Shown here in pieces: positions 34,923-43,575 of a stretch of DNA of 64,000 nt. The position numbers and the translations under genes are program-made. Under the pieces are notes generated by a model. That model was not told the DNA's origin and searched no databases. It worked only from the letters and a program-made list of their open reading frames with translations. The stretch is taken from contig CAYSUW010000005.1 in NCBI GenBank assembly GCA_964434385.1, positions 16,024-80,023 of the forward strand, written 5' to 3'. Numbering within the stretch: position 1 is the stretch's first letter; the number at the start of each line of letters is the position of its first letter. The stretch comes from GCA-002700125 sp964434385 (GTDB taxonomy: Bacteria > Chloroflexota > Dehalococcoidia > Lucifugimonadales > Lucifugimonadaceae).

Positions 34923-36701
34923 TTATCGTCTCCTCCACCAAGCCAATATGCCTAGGGATCCAATAATGCTTGGCATTAATAACCATCCGCTCCATCTGAT
35001 AAAGGCTCTTTCATTTTTTGTAAGTACTAATTCTCTGAATACGGTTTCTTTTACTCTAAGAGAAATAAGTTCTGTATCTTTTGTTAACCAATTCACTGAG
35101 TTTGCAAAAAGATCTTGATTTCTTGATGAAGTGATATATTTGTTACTGGCAAAGTCAGAATCTCCAATAACAACAATATGAGAGTATAGGTACCCTTCAT
35201 CTGTTTTCATTTTCGGTTCTCCTATAATTGTACTAATTACTTGACTTGCCATAGCTATTGGTAATGGTCCCGGTGTTTCTGTTTTTTGATCGAATGAAAG
35301 TACTTCAGAATCAGTTTCAGACCAACTGTTTATTGTAGTAAATGCTAAAGGCTTAGAATTTACATAGAGAACTCCTTCTGGAGTGATTGGGATTTCTTCA
35401 TCTGATAATGACATTCCAATATAAGATGCTCCTGGAAAATACATGACATCAAAATTATGAGTAATTGGATGTTCAGGTATTTGTAAGTTTGTGTTTTTCA
35501 CTTGTAAGAAATCTAGGCTTGGAGCAACATAACTGATGGTGTCTACTAGTGTTCCATTACCTACGATAATTCCCCATTGAGCTAAAAATGTGAGATATTC
35601 TTCTGGTGCATCAGATTCAACTAGTAAAAATATATTTCCTCCGAAATTGATATATTCAGTCAAAAGTTGAGATTGTGATTGATTGATTGGTTCTTTGGGA
35701 TCAGCGATTATTAGTGCTGCAGGGAAATTTTCTGGATCTCCACTTGCTAAAAGATTTCCTAATTCAGAAATAGTGATATTGTTTACTATATAATTATCTC
35801 TAACTAACGCATTTACTGCTAAGCCGTAACCATTTGAATTTTGATCAAAATCTGTAATGTCTCTTTCATCATGACCTGAAAGAAATAAGACCATTTTTTG
35901 TTTTAATTGACTGACTACTAATAATCCAGTAATTATATCTTGTTCAGAAAATACATCTGGAGTTTCTCTAGGATCAATTCCTATTGAATAAGATATTCTT
36001 TGAGTGTCACTTCCTTTAAATGCGAGAGCAGGTAAACTTCTTCCAGATAAAAATCTGTCTATTCCGAGATTTTGAGCTATATCTGGATCTAAGTCGGGAT
36101 CTATGAGCTTATAAGTTAAATTTGTTGTTGTGGATCTTTTAGAGAATTCACTTAGTAGATCTTCAGTGTGCCTTATAGCTATATTACTGTTTTGGTTATT
36201 GCTTTTGATGAAAATAAATATCTCTATGTCTTCTGTTAATTGATCTAAAACTGCCCCTGATTGTTCAGATAGTTCGTATTCTTTTGTTGCAGTTAGATCT
36301 GTTCTAAGCCACTCAGTAGGAGAATTTTTATTTTCTAGCCAGAAGAAAAGAAAATTTGCTGATATCATGAGAATGATTGTTCCCAAAACTATGAAAAAAG
36401 TGTTTGCACTATATCTCCCTCTTCTTCCAAAAACACTTCGAAATACATTTTTCCAATTTAATATTCCAGCAATTAACAAACTAATTAATGCTACTCCAGA
36501 AACTATTATTCCTGCATCCTGTATATCTCTGAAAAATATGTAAACAAGTATGCCAATGATTAATGATCCAAATCCAAACAGAACTAATAATTGTGTGAAA
36601 GATCTTGAATTATCTTTTAACCATGTTAATAAGTTGAGTGATTTTTTCTTTTGTGGAATTCTTGATTGTTTTTTGTCTTGATCTTGATTCACTATCTCCA
36701 C
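34923..36701 (-). CDS. GldG-like ABC transporter auxiliary membrane protein
   Basis: 592 residues. Three hydrophobic helices lie in the first 125 residues and one near the C-terminus (LLMPSIIGSLGILAWW), bounding a large extracytoplasmic domain of the ABC-auxiliary/GldG type. Visible blocks are RTDLTATKEYELSEQS near 132-147, VLFLSGHDERDI and the INFGGNIFLLVE strand. GldG works with GldF and GldA, whose equivalents are encoded immediately upstream with 10-base and 4-base overlaps. Gliding itself is not implied, since similar operons occur in non-gliding phyla. Confidence 0.85.
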   Translation of the reverse strand: MEIVNQDQDKKQSRIPQKKKSLNLLTWLKDNSRSFTQLLVLFGFGSLIIGILVYIFFRDIQDAGIIVSGVALISLLIAGILNWKNVFRSVFGRRGRYSANTFFIVLGTIILMISANFLFFWLENKNSPTEWLRTDLTATKEYELSEQSGAVLDQLTEDIEIFIFIKSNNQNSNIAIRHTEDLLSEFSKRSTTTNLTYKLIDPDLDPDIAQNLGIDRFLSGRSLPALAFKGSDTQRISYSIGIDPRETPDVFSEQDIITGLLVVSQLKQKMVLFLSGHDERDITDFDQNSNGYGLAVNALVRDNYIVNNITISELGNLLASGDPENFPAALIIADPKEPINQSQSQLLTEYINFGGNIFLLVESDAPEEYLTFLAQWGIIVGNGTLVDTISYVAPSLDFLQVKNTNLQIPEHPITHNFDVMYFPGASYIGMSLSDEEIPITPEGVLYVNSKPLAFTTINSWSETDSEVLSFDQKTETPGPLPIAMASQVISTIIGEPKMKTDEGYLYSHIVVIGDSDFASNKYITSSRNQDLFANSVNWLTKDTELISLRVKETVFRELVLTKNERAFIRWSGWLLMPSIIGSLGILAWWRRR

Positions 36702-37453
36702 CTTCTACTTTCAAGAATAAGAATTGTGAGCATTAAAAATATTAAAGTTATAGAAAAATAATAAGTTATATCTCCTATTGAAATTATTCCTCTTGCAAAG
36801 TCAGCAAAATGTCCACCTTCGGAAATCCCGAAACTTTGTTGATCAAATACGGAAAAAGAACCTCCAAGTTGAAGTTGGTTTAGTATTTTAGCTATATTTG
36901 GGGTTAATCTGTCTGCAATAAAATCAATAAATGTTAGAGTAGTTAAGATTCCAGATCCCACTACTAAAGAGACTAATTGATTGGGTCCTAATGCAGATGC
37001 AAATAAGCCTACTGATAGAGTAGCTGCAGCATATAAAATTAATCCTAAATAACCAGTAAATATGGGTCCGATGTCAGGTACTCCATATATTAAAAGTATA
37101 ATTGTGTAATAAATCGTAAGTGAAAACATCAATAATATTATTGAAAAAGCAGCAAGGAATTTTCCAATTACTATCTCAGTTTCTTTCAATGGAGAAGTCA
37201 GAAGAAGTTCTAAAGTTCCAAGTTTTTGTTCTTCCGAAAGTAATCTCATAGTGATTGCAGGGGATAGAAAAATTAGAAAAAACACAGCTCCAGCTAAAAA
37301 TCCTCTTATGCTTGCTTCTGCAAAAGCATCGGAAACAGATGCTACAAAGAAAAATCCTGTAACTGCTAGGAAAGAAGCAGATACAATATATGCCATAGGC
37401 GAAGCTATATAAGTTTTTAGTTCTTTATTTGCTATTAAAAAAATATTTTTCAT
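36692..37453 (-). CDS. ABC-2 type transporter permease (GldF-like)
   Basis: 253-residue permease with six predicted membrane helices. The N-terminus IANKELKTYIASPMAYIV, followed by the first helix, and the block EEQKLGTLELLLTSPLKETEIVIGKF (two pieces around 73-98) are hallmarks of ABC-2/GldF permeases. It overlaps the ATPase gene by 4 bases and the auxiliary protein by 10, a tightly coupled transporter operon. Confidence 0.9.
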   Translation of the reverse strand: MKNIFLIANKELKTYIASPMAYIVSASFLAVTGFFFVASVSDAFAEASIRGFLAGAVFFLIFLSPAITMRLLSEEQKLGTLELLLTSPLKETEIVIGKFLAAFSIILLMFSLTIYYTIILLIYGVPDIGPIFTGYLGLILYAAATLSVGLFASALGPNQLVSLVVGSGILTTLTFIDFIADRLTPNIAKILNQLQLGGSFSVFDQQSFGISEGGHFADFARGIISIGDITYYFSITLIFLMLTILILESRRWR

Positions 37454-38415
37454 TTTTTTTGTTTTTCATCAGTTGTTACATGCATAAAAATCTCTTCTAG
37501 GGTCATTGGAATAGAATTTAATCTGATTAGCCCCCAACCTTTTTCAATTATGGTTTTGGCAATGATTTCTTGAGCATTATTTTCAGGTTTTACTTCTACT
37601 ATAAGATTAATATTTTCGTCACTTGTGCTAGTTTCTTGATTAGTTAGACTTTGCCTAGCATCTACTATGAAATTAAGATTTCTAAGTTCTTTAAGAATTT
37701 CATTGATATTTTTTGCTTTAATAGAAAGTTCAATTTGTTCAGAAGTTTTTAATTTTTCAGATAATACAGAAGGTTTGTCGTCAGCTACGATTTTTCCTTC
37801 ATGAATAACAAGTACTCTTTTGCAAATCATGCTTACTTCAGGAAGAATGTGTGAACTAAGAATTAAGGTGTGATTTCCTCCTAATTCCTTGATTAAACCT
37901 CTAGTTTCAATTACTTGTACTGGATCAATTCCTATTGTTGGTTCGTCAAGAATCAATATTTTAGGTTCGTGTAGAATTGCTTGAGCAATTCCTGTTCTTT
38001 GCCGATAACCTTTTGATAATTTTCCCACTAAAACATTACGATATTCACCAAGACCTATTATTTCTATTACTTCAGGTAGGCGTTTTTTAATTTTGGAATT
38101 ACTCATCCCACGTATTTTCCCCATGAATTCCAAATAATCTGTCACTTCCATATCTTGATACAAAGGAACACTCTCAGGTAAATATCCAATTAATTTTCGG
38201 ATTTCTAGAGAATTTTTTATAATATCAAACCCTCCTATAGTTACATCTCCTTCAGTAGGAGGAGTAAAGCCTGTCAATACTCTCATAGTAGTAGTTTTAC
38301 CAGCTCCATTTGGACCTAGAAGCCCTACAATGTCTCCTTTATTTAATTCAAAGGAAATATTGATTACTGCTGGATAATCTCCATAATATTTTGATAAATT
38401 ATTTACTTTAATCAT
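37450..38415 (-). CDS. ABC transporter ATP-binding protein (GldA-like)
   Basis: ATPase of the exporter. I start at the ATG at 38415 (321 residues), where MIKVNNLSKYYGDYPAV matches the usual N-terminus; 22 more codons upstream are open but have no family support. Walker A GLLGPNGAGKTTTMRV is near 33-48, the Q-loop near GYLPESVPLY, the signature LSKGYRQRTGIAQ near 134, and Walker B ILILDEPTIGIDP. The C-terminal extension fits the GldA/DrrA regulatory region. Confidence 0.92.
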   Translation of the reverse strand: MIKVNNLSKYYGDYPAVINISFELNKGDIVGLLGPNGAGKTTTMRVLTGFTPPTEGDVTIGGFDIIKNSLEIRKLIGYLPESVPLYQDMEVTDYLEFMGKIRGMSNSKIKKRLPEVIEIIGLGEYRNVLVGKLSKGYRQRTGIAQAILHEPKILILDEPTIGIDPVQVIETRGLIKELGGNHTLILSSHILPEVSMICKRVLVIHEGKIVADDKPSVLSEKLKTSEQIELSIKAKNINEILKELRNLNFIVDARQSLTNQETSTSDENINLIVEVKPENNAQEIIAKTIIEKGWGLIRLNSIPMTLEEIFMHVTTDEKQKK

Positions 38416-38553
38416 AGTAATATTGGATAACTGATTAAAATTATAAAAACGATTACAAAATAAAGATGATAGCCAAAACATTCGAATTCTTCAATAATAT
38501 TAGAACCTTTTATGAGTTATCATTGAAAAAAGAGATTATTTCTGAAATAAAAA

Positions 38554-39726
38554 ATGATTAAAGATTATATTTATTTAGATAACGCAGCTACAACTAAAAT
38601 TAAGAAAGAAGTCCTGGAATCTATGATTCCTTATTTGAAAGATAATTTTGGTAATCCTTCAAGTTTGTATTCTTTTGGCCAAGAGTCAAGAAATTCTATA
38701 GAAGAAAGTAGAGAGAAAATTTCTACTGTTTTTAACTGTCGTCCTAAAGAAATTATTTTTACTAGTGGAGGGACTGAGTCTGATAATTTAGCTATTTTGG
38801 GTGGAGTTAATGCTATGAAAGAGTTTGGAAATCATATCATTACGTCTTCAGTCGAACATCATGCAGTACTTCATGCTTGTGAAGAATTAGAAAAAAATGG
38901 ATTCGAAGTAGATTATCTCCCTGTGGATAAATTTGGGTTAATATCCCCTGATGATTTATCAAATTCTATAAAACCTAATACCATTTTTATTTCTATTATG
39001 ATGGCGAACAATGAAATAGGCACAATTCAGGATATTTCCAAGTTAATAAAAATTGTTCGCAAGAAACAAAATTTAAATAACAATATTATTTTATTTCATT
39101 CTGATGCAGTTCAATCTTTGGGTAAAATGAAATTAGACATGAAACAATTAGACATTGATTTACTTTCAATTTCTGCTCATAAAATTAATGGGCCAAAAGG
39201 AATTGGATCTCTATTTGTAAGGGGGGGAACTCCATTAAAACCGTTAATTTTTGGAGGAGGACAAGAAAAACAATTAAGATCAGGAACTGAAAATGTGGCT
39301 TCTATCGTAGGCTTTGGAGAAGCTTTAGTGATAGCTGACTCTGAGAGAGATAATTTTAATGAAAAATGCAAAATATTATCAGATAAATTGACAAACAAAA
39401 TTTTTGAATTAATTCCTGATTCGTATTTGAATGGTCATCCGAAAAATAAATTATCAAATATTGTAAATTTTTCATTTGATGGAGTCGAAGGAGAACCAAT
39501 TCTAGTAGGGTTAGATTTTGCAGGAATTTATGCTTCTAGTGGTAGTGCTTGTAGTTCAGGATCTCTTGATCCATCTCATGTTCTGATTGCTACTGGCTTA
39601 AATCCAAGATTAGCTGTGGGATCTATAAGATTTAGTCTTAGCCCTACTAATTCAATAGCCGAAATTGATTATGTTGTAAAAGAATTGGCCAGGATAATAA
39701 AAGATCTTAGAAAAATGGGAACTTAA
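38554..39726 (+). CDS. iscS: Cysteine desulfurase (NifS/IscS family)
   Basis: PLP enzyme that takes sulfur from cysteine for Fe-S clusters and tRNA thiolation. 390 residues. YLDNAATTKIKKEVLESM starts the protein, TSGGTESDNLAILGG binds PLP phosphate, and SISAHKINGPKGIGSL holds the Schiff-base Lys near 210. The catalytic Cys is in SSGSACSSGSLDPSHVL near 333. No iscU or suf genes adjoin it; it may serve the mnmA product encoded at 47.7-48.8 kb. Confidence 0.93.
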   Translation: MIKDYIYLDNAATTKIKKEVLESMIPYLKDNFGNPSSLYSFGQESRNSIEESREKISTVFNCRPKEIIFTSGGTESDNLAILGGVNAMKEFGNHIITSSVEHHAVLHACEELEKNGFEVDYLPVDKFGLISPDDLSNSIKPNTIFISIMMANNEIGTIQDISKLIKIVRKKQNLNNNIILFHSDAVQSLGKMKLDMKQLDIDLLSISAHKINGPKGIGSLFVRGGTPLKPLIFGGGQEKQLRSGTENVASIVGFGEALVIADSERDNFNEKCKILSDKLTNKIFELIPDSYLNGHPKNKLSNIVNFSFDGVEGEPILVGLDFAGIYASSGSACSSGSLDPSHVLIATGLNPRLAVGSIRFSLSPTNSIAEIDYVVKELARIIKDLRKMGT

Positions 39727-39746
39727 AAATATGAGGTTTTTATAAT

Positions 39747-40301
39747 ATGAATACTAATAAATTATTATTAATTATTGCAGTAACTTCAGTTCTATTAGCT
39801 ATAATTTTAATTCCAATGATTATTTTCAAACCATGGATCCCGGTAGACCCATTGTATGTTTCAGGTAAAGTGTTTTATCTTAGGGTTACCGAACCTTTAG
39901 TATCTGATGAGATTATATTTTCTGGAAATTCACAATCCGGAGAATTGACAACATTTAGAATTAAACCGGAAAATCCTAATAATAAATTAGCAAAAGTTGA
40001 CGTTGAATTAACTAATCATTCTAATTCTACTGTAAAAATATTAATAGATAGTAAGTCAACTGAACTAATTACAAATAAGCAAGATTTTTTTAAACCCTTA
40101 GATTCTGTTGAAAAATCTGAAGCTATAGATAACTATGATTCTAGTGATTTGATAGAATTTACACCTTTATGGGGATCTTTTGATCTTTTTCCTAATGAAA
40201 AAATAAAAGGATCATTTGCCTTTGAAATCCCTACCAATATTGTATTTGTGCAATTTGCTTGGTTGGCATCGGATTCTATAACAATTGCCTATACAGAGTG
40301 A
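39747..40301 (+). CDS. Membrane-anchored protein of unknown function
   Basis: 184 residues. A single N-terminal hydrophobic helix (LLLIIAVTSVLLAIILIPMI) is followed by a soluble, probably beta-sandwich region with SGELTTFRIKP and VELTNHSNSTVKILI. No family recognised. It is placed between the cysteine desulfurase and mutS genes with gaps of 20 and 5 bases, so probably co-transcribed. Likely exposed on the outer face of the membrane. Confidence 0.7.
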   Translation: MNTNKLLLIIAVTSVLLAIILIPMIIFKPWIPVDPLYVSGKVFYLRVTEPLVSDEIIFSGNSQSGELTTFRIKPENPNNKLAKVDVELTNHSNSTVKILIDSKSTELITNKQDFFKPLDSVEKSEAIDNYDSSDLIEFTPLWGSFDLFPNEKIKGSFAFEIPTNIVFVQFAWLASDSITIAYTE

Positions 40302-40306
40302 TCAAA

Positions 40307-42937
40307 ATGGTAAAAGATATTTTAGATTTATCTCCATCTAGAAAACAATTTATAAAATTAAAAAAAGATTATTCTGAGGAAATATTATTGGTAAGAGTAG
40401 GTGATTTTTATGAAGCATTTGATGAAGATGCTAAATTAATTTCAAAAATTCTTGGAATAGTATTAACGTCTAGAAATGTAGGTAAAGGTTTAAAAGTTCC
40501 TTTAGCTGGTATCCCTTATCACTCTATAGATTCATACTTAAAGCAATTAGTTGACTCTGGAAATAGAATAGCTATTTGTGAACAAACTGAGGAACCAACT
40601 TCATATAAGGGTATTTTTAAAAGAGAGGTAGTGAGAATCATTACTCCGGGAACTCTTTTGGAGCCTGATTTACTTCAAAATGATAAAAATAATTATTTGT
40701 GTGCCGCTATTTCAAGTGATTTTGAAGTAGGTTTAGCTATAGCAGATATAAGTACAGGCGAATGTTTTGCTGGTGATTTCCCTGATCATTTGGTCACTGA
40801 TGAGATTACAAGACATTCTGTATCTGAATTAATTTGTGATAATAAAGTTAGAATGTTATTTGAAGAAAGTGGAGAAGTGCCAACCAATGTAAGAATAGTA
40901 TCTCCAGACAATCAAAACTTGATTAATACTGCTCAAAAAATTAAAGATTTTTTAAGAGTTAAAGATTTGAAAGGAATGGGTTGTGTAGAAGGTAATCCTT
41001 CTTTGTTAGCCGTAAATGAAATTATTAATTATATATCTGAAACTCAGAAACAGGTTTTACCCAAATTTAATAATATTTCCATTCTTTCCAGAGACGGAAT
41101 TCTCCTGTTTGACAATCAAGTCTCTCGTGATCTTGAATTATTTGAAACTTTGAATCCTTCTTCCAAAAGCCTTACTCTTTTTGAGATTTTAAATTCTACA
41201 AAAACATCAATGGGTGCAAGATTGTTAAGGAATTGGATTTCAAAACCCCTAGCAGATTTGAAAAAAATTAAAGATCGTCAGAAATTAATAAAAGTGTTTT
41301 TTAAGAAAAACATTCAAAGATCTGAAATAAGATCATTATTGAATTCTATTCCTGATATGGAAAGACTGATGCATAGAATTCTTACTAATAGAATAAATCC
41401 AAAAGAAATTGTTGCTTTAGCTTTATCTGTAAAAATAATTCCAGATTTAAGAAAGATTATTGAAAACCTAGATAAAAATTTACCTCAAATTAATAATTTA
41501 TCTAAACAAATAAAAGATTTAAACGAATTTTCTGAAAATATTTTAAGTGTTGTTGAAGAGGAACCTGTAGGTTTAGTTGGAGGTGGGAAAATAATTAGGA
41601 AAGGATTTAATAAGGAATTAGATATTCAAAGAGGATATATTTTTGAATCTAGAGAGAAATTGGCCAGTATAGAAAAAGATATAAAAGAAAAAACTGGAAT
41701 TAATAATTTGAAAGTAGGATTTAATAAAATTTTTGGATATTACTTTGAAGTTTCAAAATCTTATGTTGAACAAGTACCTGATTATTTTCATAGAAAACAA
41801 ACTCTAGTTAATGCAGAAAGATATACAACCTCTGAACTGAAAAATTTAGAATCTAGGATTATTAGTGCAAGAGATAAAGTTTCAAGATTGGAAAATGAAT
41901 TATTTAATCAATTATGTGTTTCTCTTGCTGAATACCAGAACGATGTTGTGACAGTTGCTAAAATAATTTCTAAAATTGACGTTTTATCTAATTTAGCCGA
42001 AATAAGTGTCAATAATAATTATATTTGTCCTGATTTTACTCAAGAAAATAAGATTAATATTAAAGCTGGGAGACATCCTGTAATTGAAAAGTCTATGCCT
42101 TTTGGAAAATTTATTCCTAATGATATAGATCTTTCAAATGATAAAAGACAAATAATTGTAATAACTGGTCCTAATATGTCTGGGAAATCTACATATATTA
42201 GACAAGTTGCAATTCTTACATTAATGGCGCAAATAGGTTGTTTTATTCCCGCTGAAAAGGCAGAAATAGGTTTAGTAGATCAACTATTTACTAGAGCTGG
42301 TTTAAGTGATGATATTGGAGCAGGCAGATCGACCTTCATGGTAGAAATGGTAGAAACTGCTACTGTTCTCAGACGTGCTACTTCAAGGTCATTAGTTATT
42401 TTAGATGAAGTGGGTAGAGGAACAAGTACATATGATGGTCTAGCTATAGCTAAAGCAGTAGTAGAGTATATTCATAATAATCCTGAAAGAAGTTGTAAGA
42501 CATTGTTTGCTACTCACTACCATGAATTAACTAATTGTGAAGAATATTTAGATAGATGTGTTAATTCACGTGTTGATGTAAATGAAACAGGAAATGATGT
42601 TACTTTTCTCCATAAAATTGTCCCTGGTGCATCAAAAAGAAGTTACGGTATTCATGTGGGGAAACTTGCAGGTCTTCCTAAAGAGGTGATAAATAGGGCA
42701 TATGATCTCTTGTCAGACTATGAAGGAAATAGTATAGGAAATCATGAAGAAAGAATTATAAATAATAAAGATAATGGATTTCAGATTCCAATGATGGGCA
42801 ACCAAGAAGAAAATTGGATTTCTGAAGAAATTTCTTCAATAGATGTTAACCAAATGACTCCTTTAGATGCTTTAAATAAACTATCAGAAATTAAGAAAAA
42901 ATCTCAAGAAATTAATGATGATGGAAAAAATCTTTAA
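40307..42937 (+). CDS. mutS: DNA mismatch repair protein MutS
   Basis: 876 residues from the ATG at 40307; the frame extends 16 codons further into the previous gene without family support. The mismatch-binding motif is GDFYEAF near 31-37. The ATPase domain has Walker A TGPNMSGKSTYIRQ near 620, LTRAGLSDDIGAGRSTFMVE-type sequence, and Walker B LVILDEVGRGTSTYDG. The C-terminus ends with the MutL/beta-clamp-region helices (MTPLDALNKLSEIK). mutL is not in the window. It is a MutS1-type protein by domain layout. Confidence 0.97.
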   Translation: MVKDILDLSPSRKQFIKLKKDYSEEILLVRVGDFYEAFDEDAKLISKILGIVLTSRNVGKGLKVPLAGIPYHSIDSYLKQLVDSGNRIAICEQTEEPTSYKGIFKREVVRIITPGTLLEPDLLQNDKNNYLCAAISSDFEVGLAIADISTGECFAGDFPDHLVTDEITRHSVSELICDNKVRMLFEESGEVPTNVRIVSPDNQNLINTAQKIKDFLRVKDLKGMGCVEGNPSLLAVNEIINYISETQKQVLPKFNNISILSRDGILLFDNQVSRDLELFETLNPSSKSLTLFEILNSTKTSMGARLLRNWISKPLADLKKIKDRQKLIKVFFKKNIQRSEIRSLLNSIPDMERLMHRILTNRINPKEIVALALSVKIIPDLRKIIENLDKNLPQINNLSKQIKDLNEFSENILSVVEEEPVGLVGGGKIIRKGFNKELDIQRGYIFESREKLASIEKDIKEKTGINNLKVGFNKIFGYYFEVSKSYVEQVPDYFHRKQTLVNAERYTTSELKNLESRIISARDKVSRLENELFNQLCVSLAEYQNDVVTVAKIISKIDVLSNLAEISVNNNYICPDFTQENKINIKAGRHPVIEKSMPFGKFIPNDIDLSNDKRQIIVITGPNMSGKSTYIRQVAILTLMAQIGCFIPAEKAEIGLVDQLFTRAGLSDDIGAGRSTFMVEMVETATVLRRATSRSLVILDEVGRGTSTYDGLAIAKAVVEYIHNNPERSCKTLFATHYHELTNCEEYLDRCVNSRVDVNETGNDVTFLHKIVPGASKRSYGIHVGKLAGLPKEVINRAYDLLSDYEGNSIGNHEERIINNKDNGFQIPMMGNQEENWISEEISSIDVNQMTPLDALNKLSEIKKKSQEINDDGKNL

Positions 42938-43568
42938 TAGTAAAAATTTCACAATAGAAAAAATCATTGTTGGCCCTTTTCTTGAAAATTGTTATTTGAT
43001 AAATAGAAAAGAAAGCAAAGATTGTTTTTTAATAGATCCAGGTTATGAATCATCTAAGTTGTTAGATAAGATTTCTTCATATGGATTTGATTTGAAATTT
43101 GTAATGGTTACTCATGGTCATGCTGATCATATAGGGGCTATTGCTAAACTTAATCAAGAATATGAGTTTGAAGTATTTTTGGGAGAGGGGGATCAAGATT
43201 TATATGAAAATCCAGATAAATGGATAACTGATTTTTTTCCGGAATTTGAATCTCCTCCAAAAAAATATTCGATAATTAGGAATGATAAGAAAATGAAAAT
43301 TGATGATTTAAATATAGATGTTATTGTTACTCCAGGTCATACATCAGGTAGCTTATGTTATAAATTAGCAAATTATATTTTTACTGGAGATACTTTGTTT
43401 AAGAATTCTATAGGAAGATATGATTTGCCTGGAGGTGATAAAGATAAGGAATTATCCAGTATAAAAACAAAATTGTTAACATTAAAACAAGATTGTATTG
43501 TTCTTCCAGGGCATGGTGACTCTACTACAATAGGTTCCGAAAATAATAATAACCCTTATCTTATTTAA
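42915..43568 (+). CDS. Metallo-beta-lactamase fold hydrolase (glyoxalase II-like)
   Basis: 217 residues. The metal motif THGHADHIG (HxHxDH) is near 68-76, followed by VTPGHTSGSLCY and FTGDTLFKNSIGRYDLPGG, and the final metal His in VLPGHGDST. This layout fits YcbL/glyoxalase II-like thioester hydrolases. The gene overlaps the mutS end by 23 bases if the first of three ATG codons is used; the third ATG at 42921 is equally possible. Confidence 0.9.
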   Translation: MMMEKIFNSKNFTIEKIIVGPFLENCYLINRKESKDCFLIDPGYESSKLLDKISSYGFDLKFVMVTHGHADHIGAIAKLNQEYEFEVFLGEGDQDLYENPDKWITDFFPEFESPPKKYSIIRNDKKMKIDDLNIDVIVTPGHTSGSLCYKLANYIFTGDTLFKNSIGRYDLPGGDKDKELSSIKTKLLTLKQDCIVLPGHGDSTTIGSENNNNPYLI

Positions 43569-43575
43569 TTGGTTT

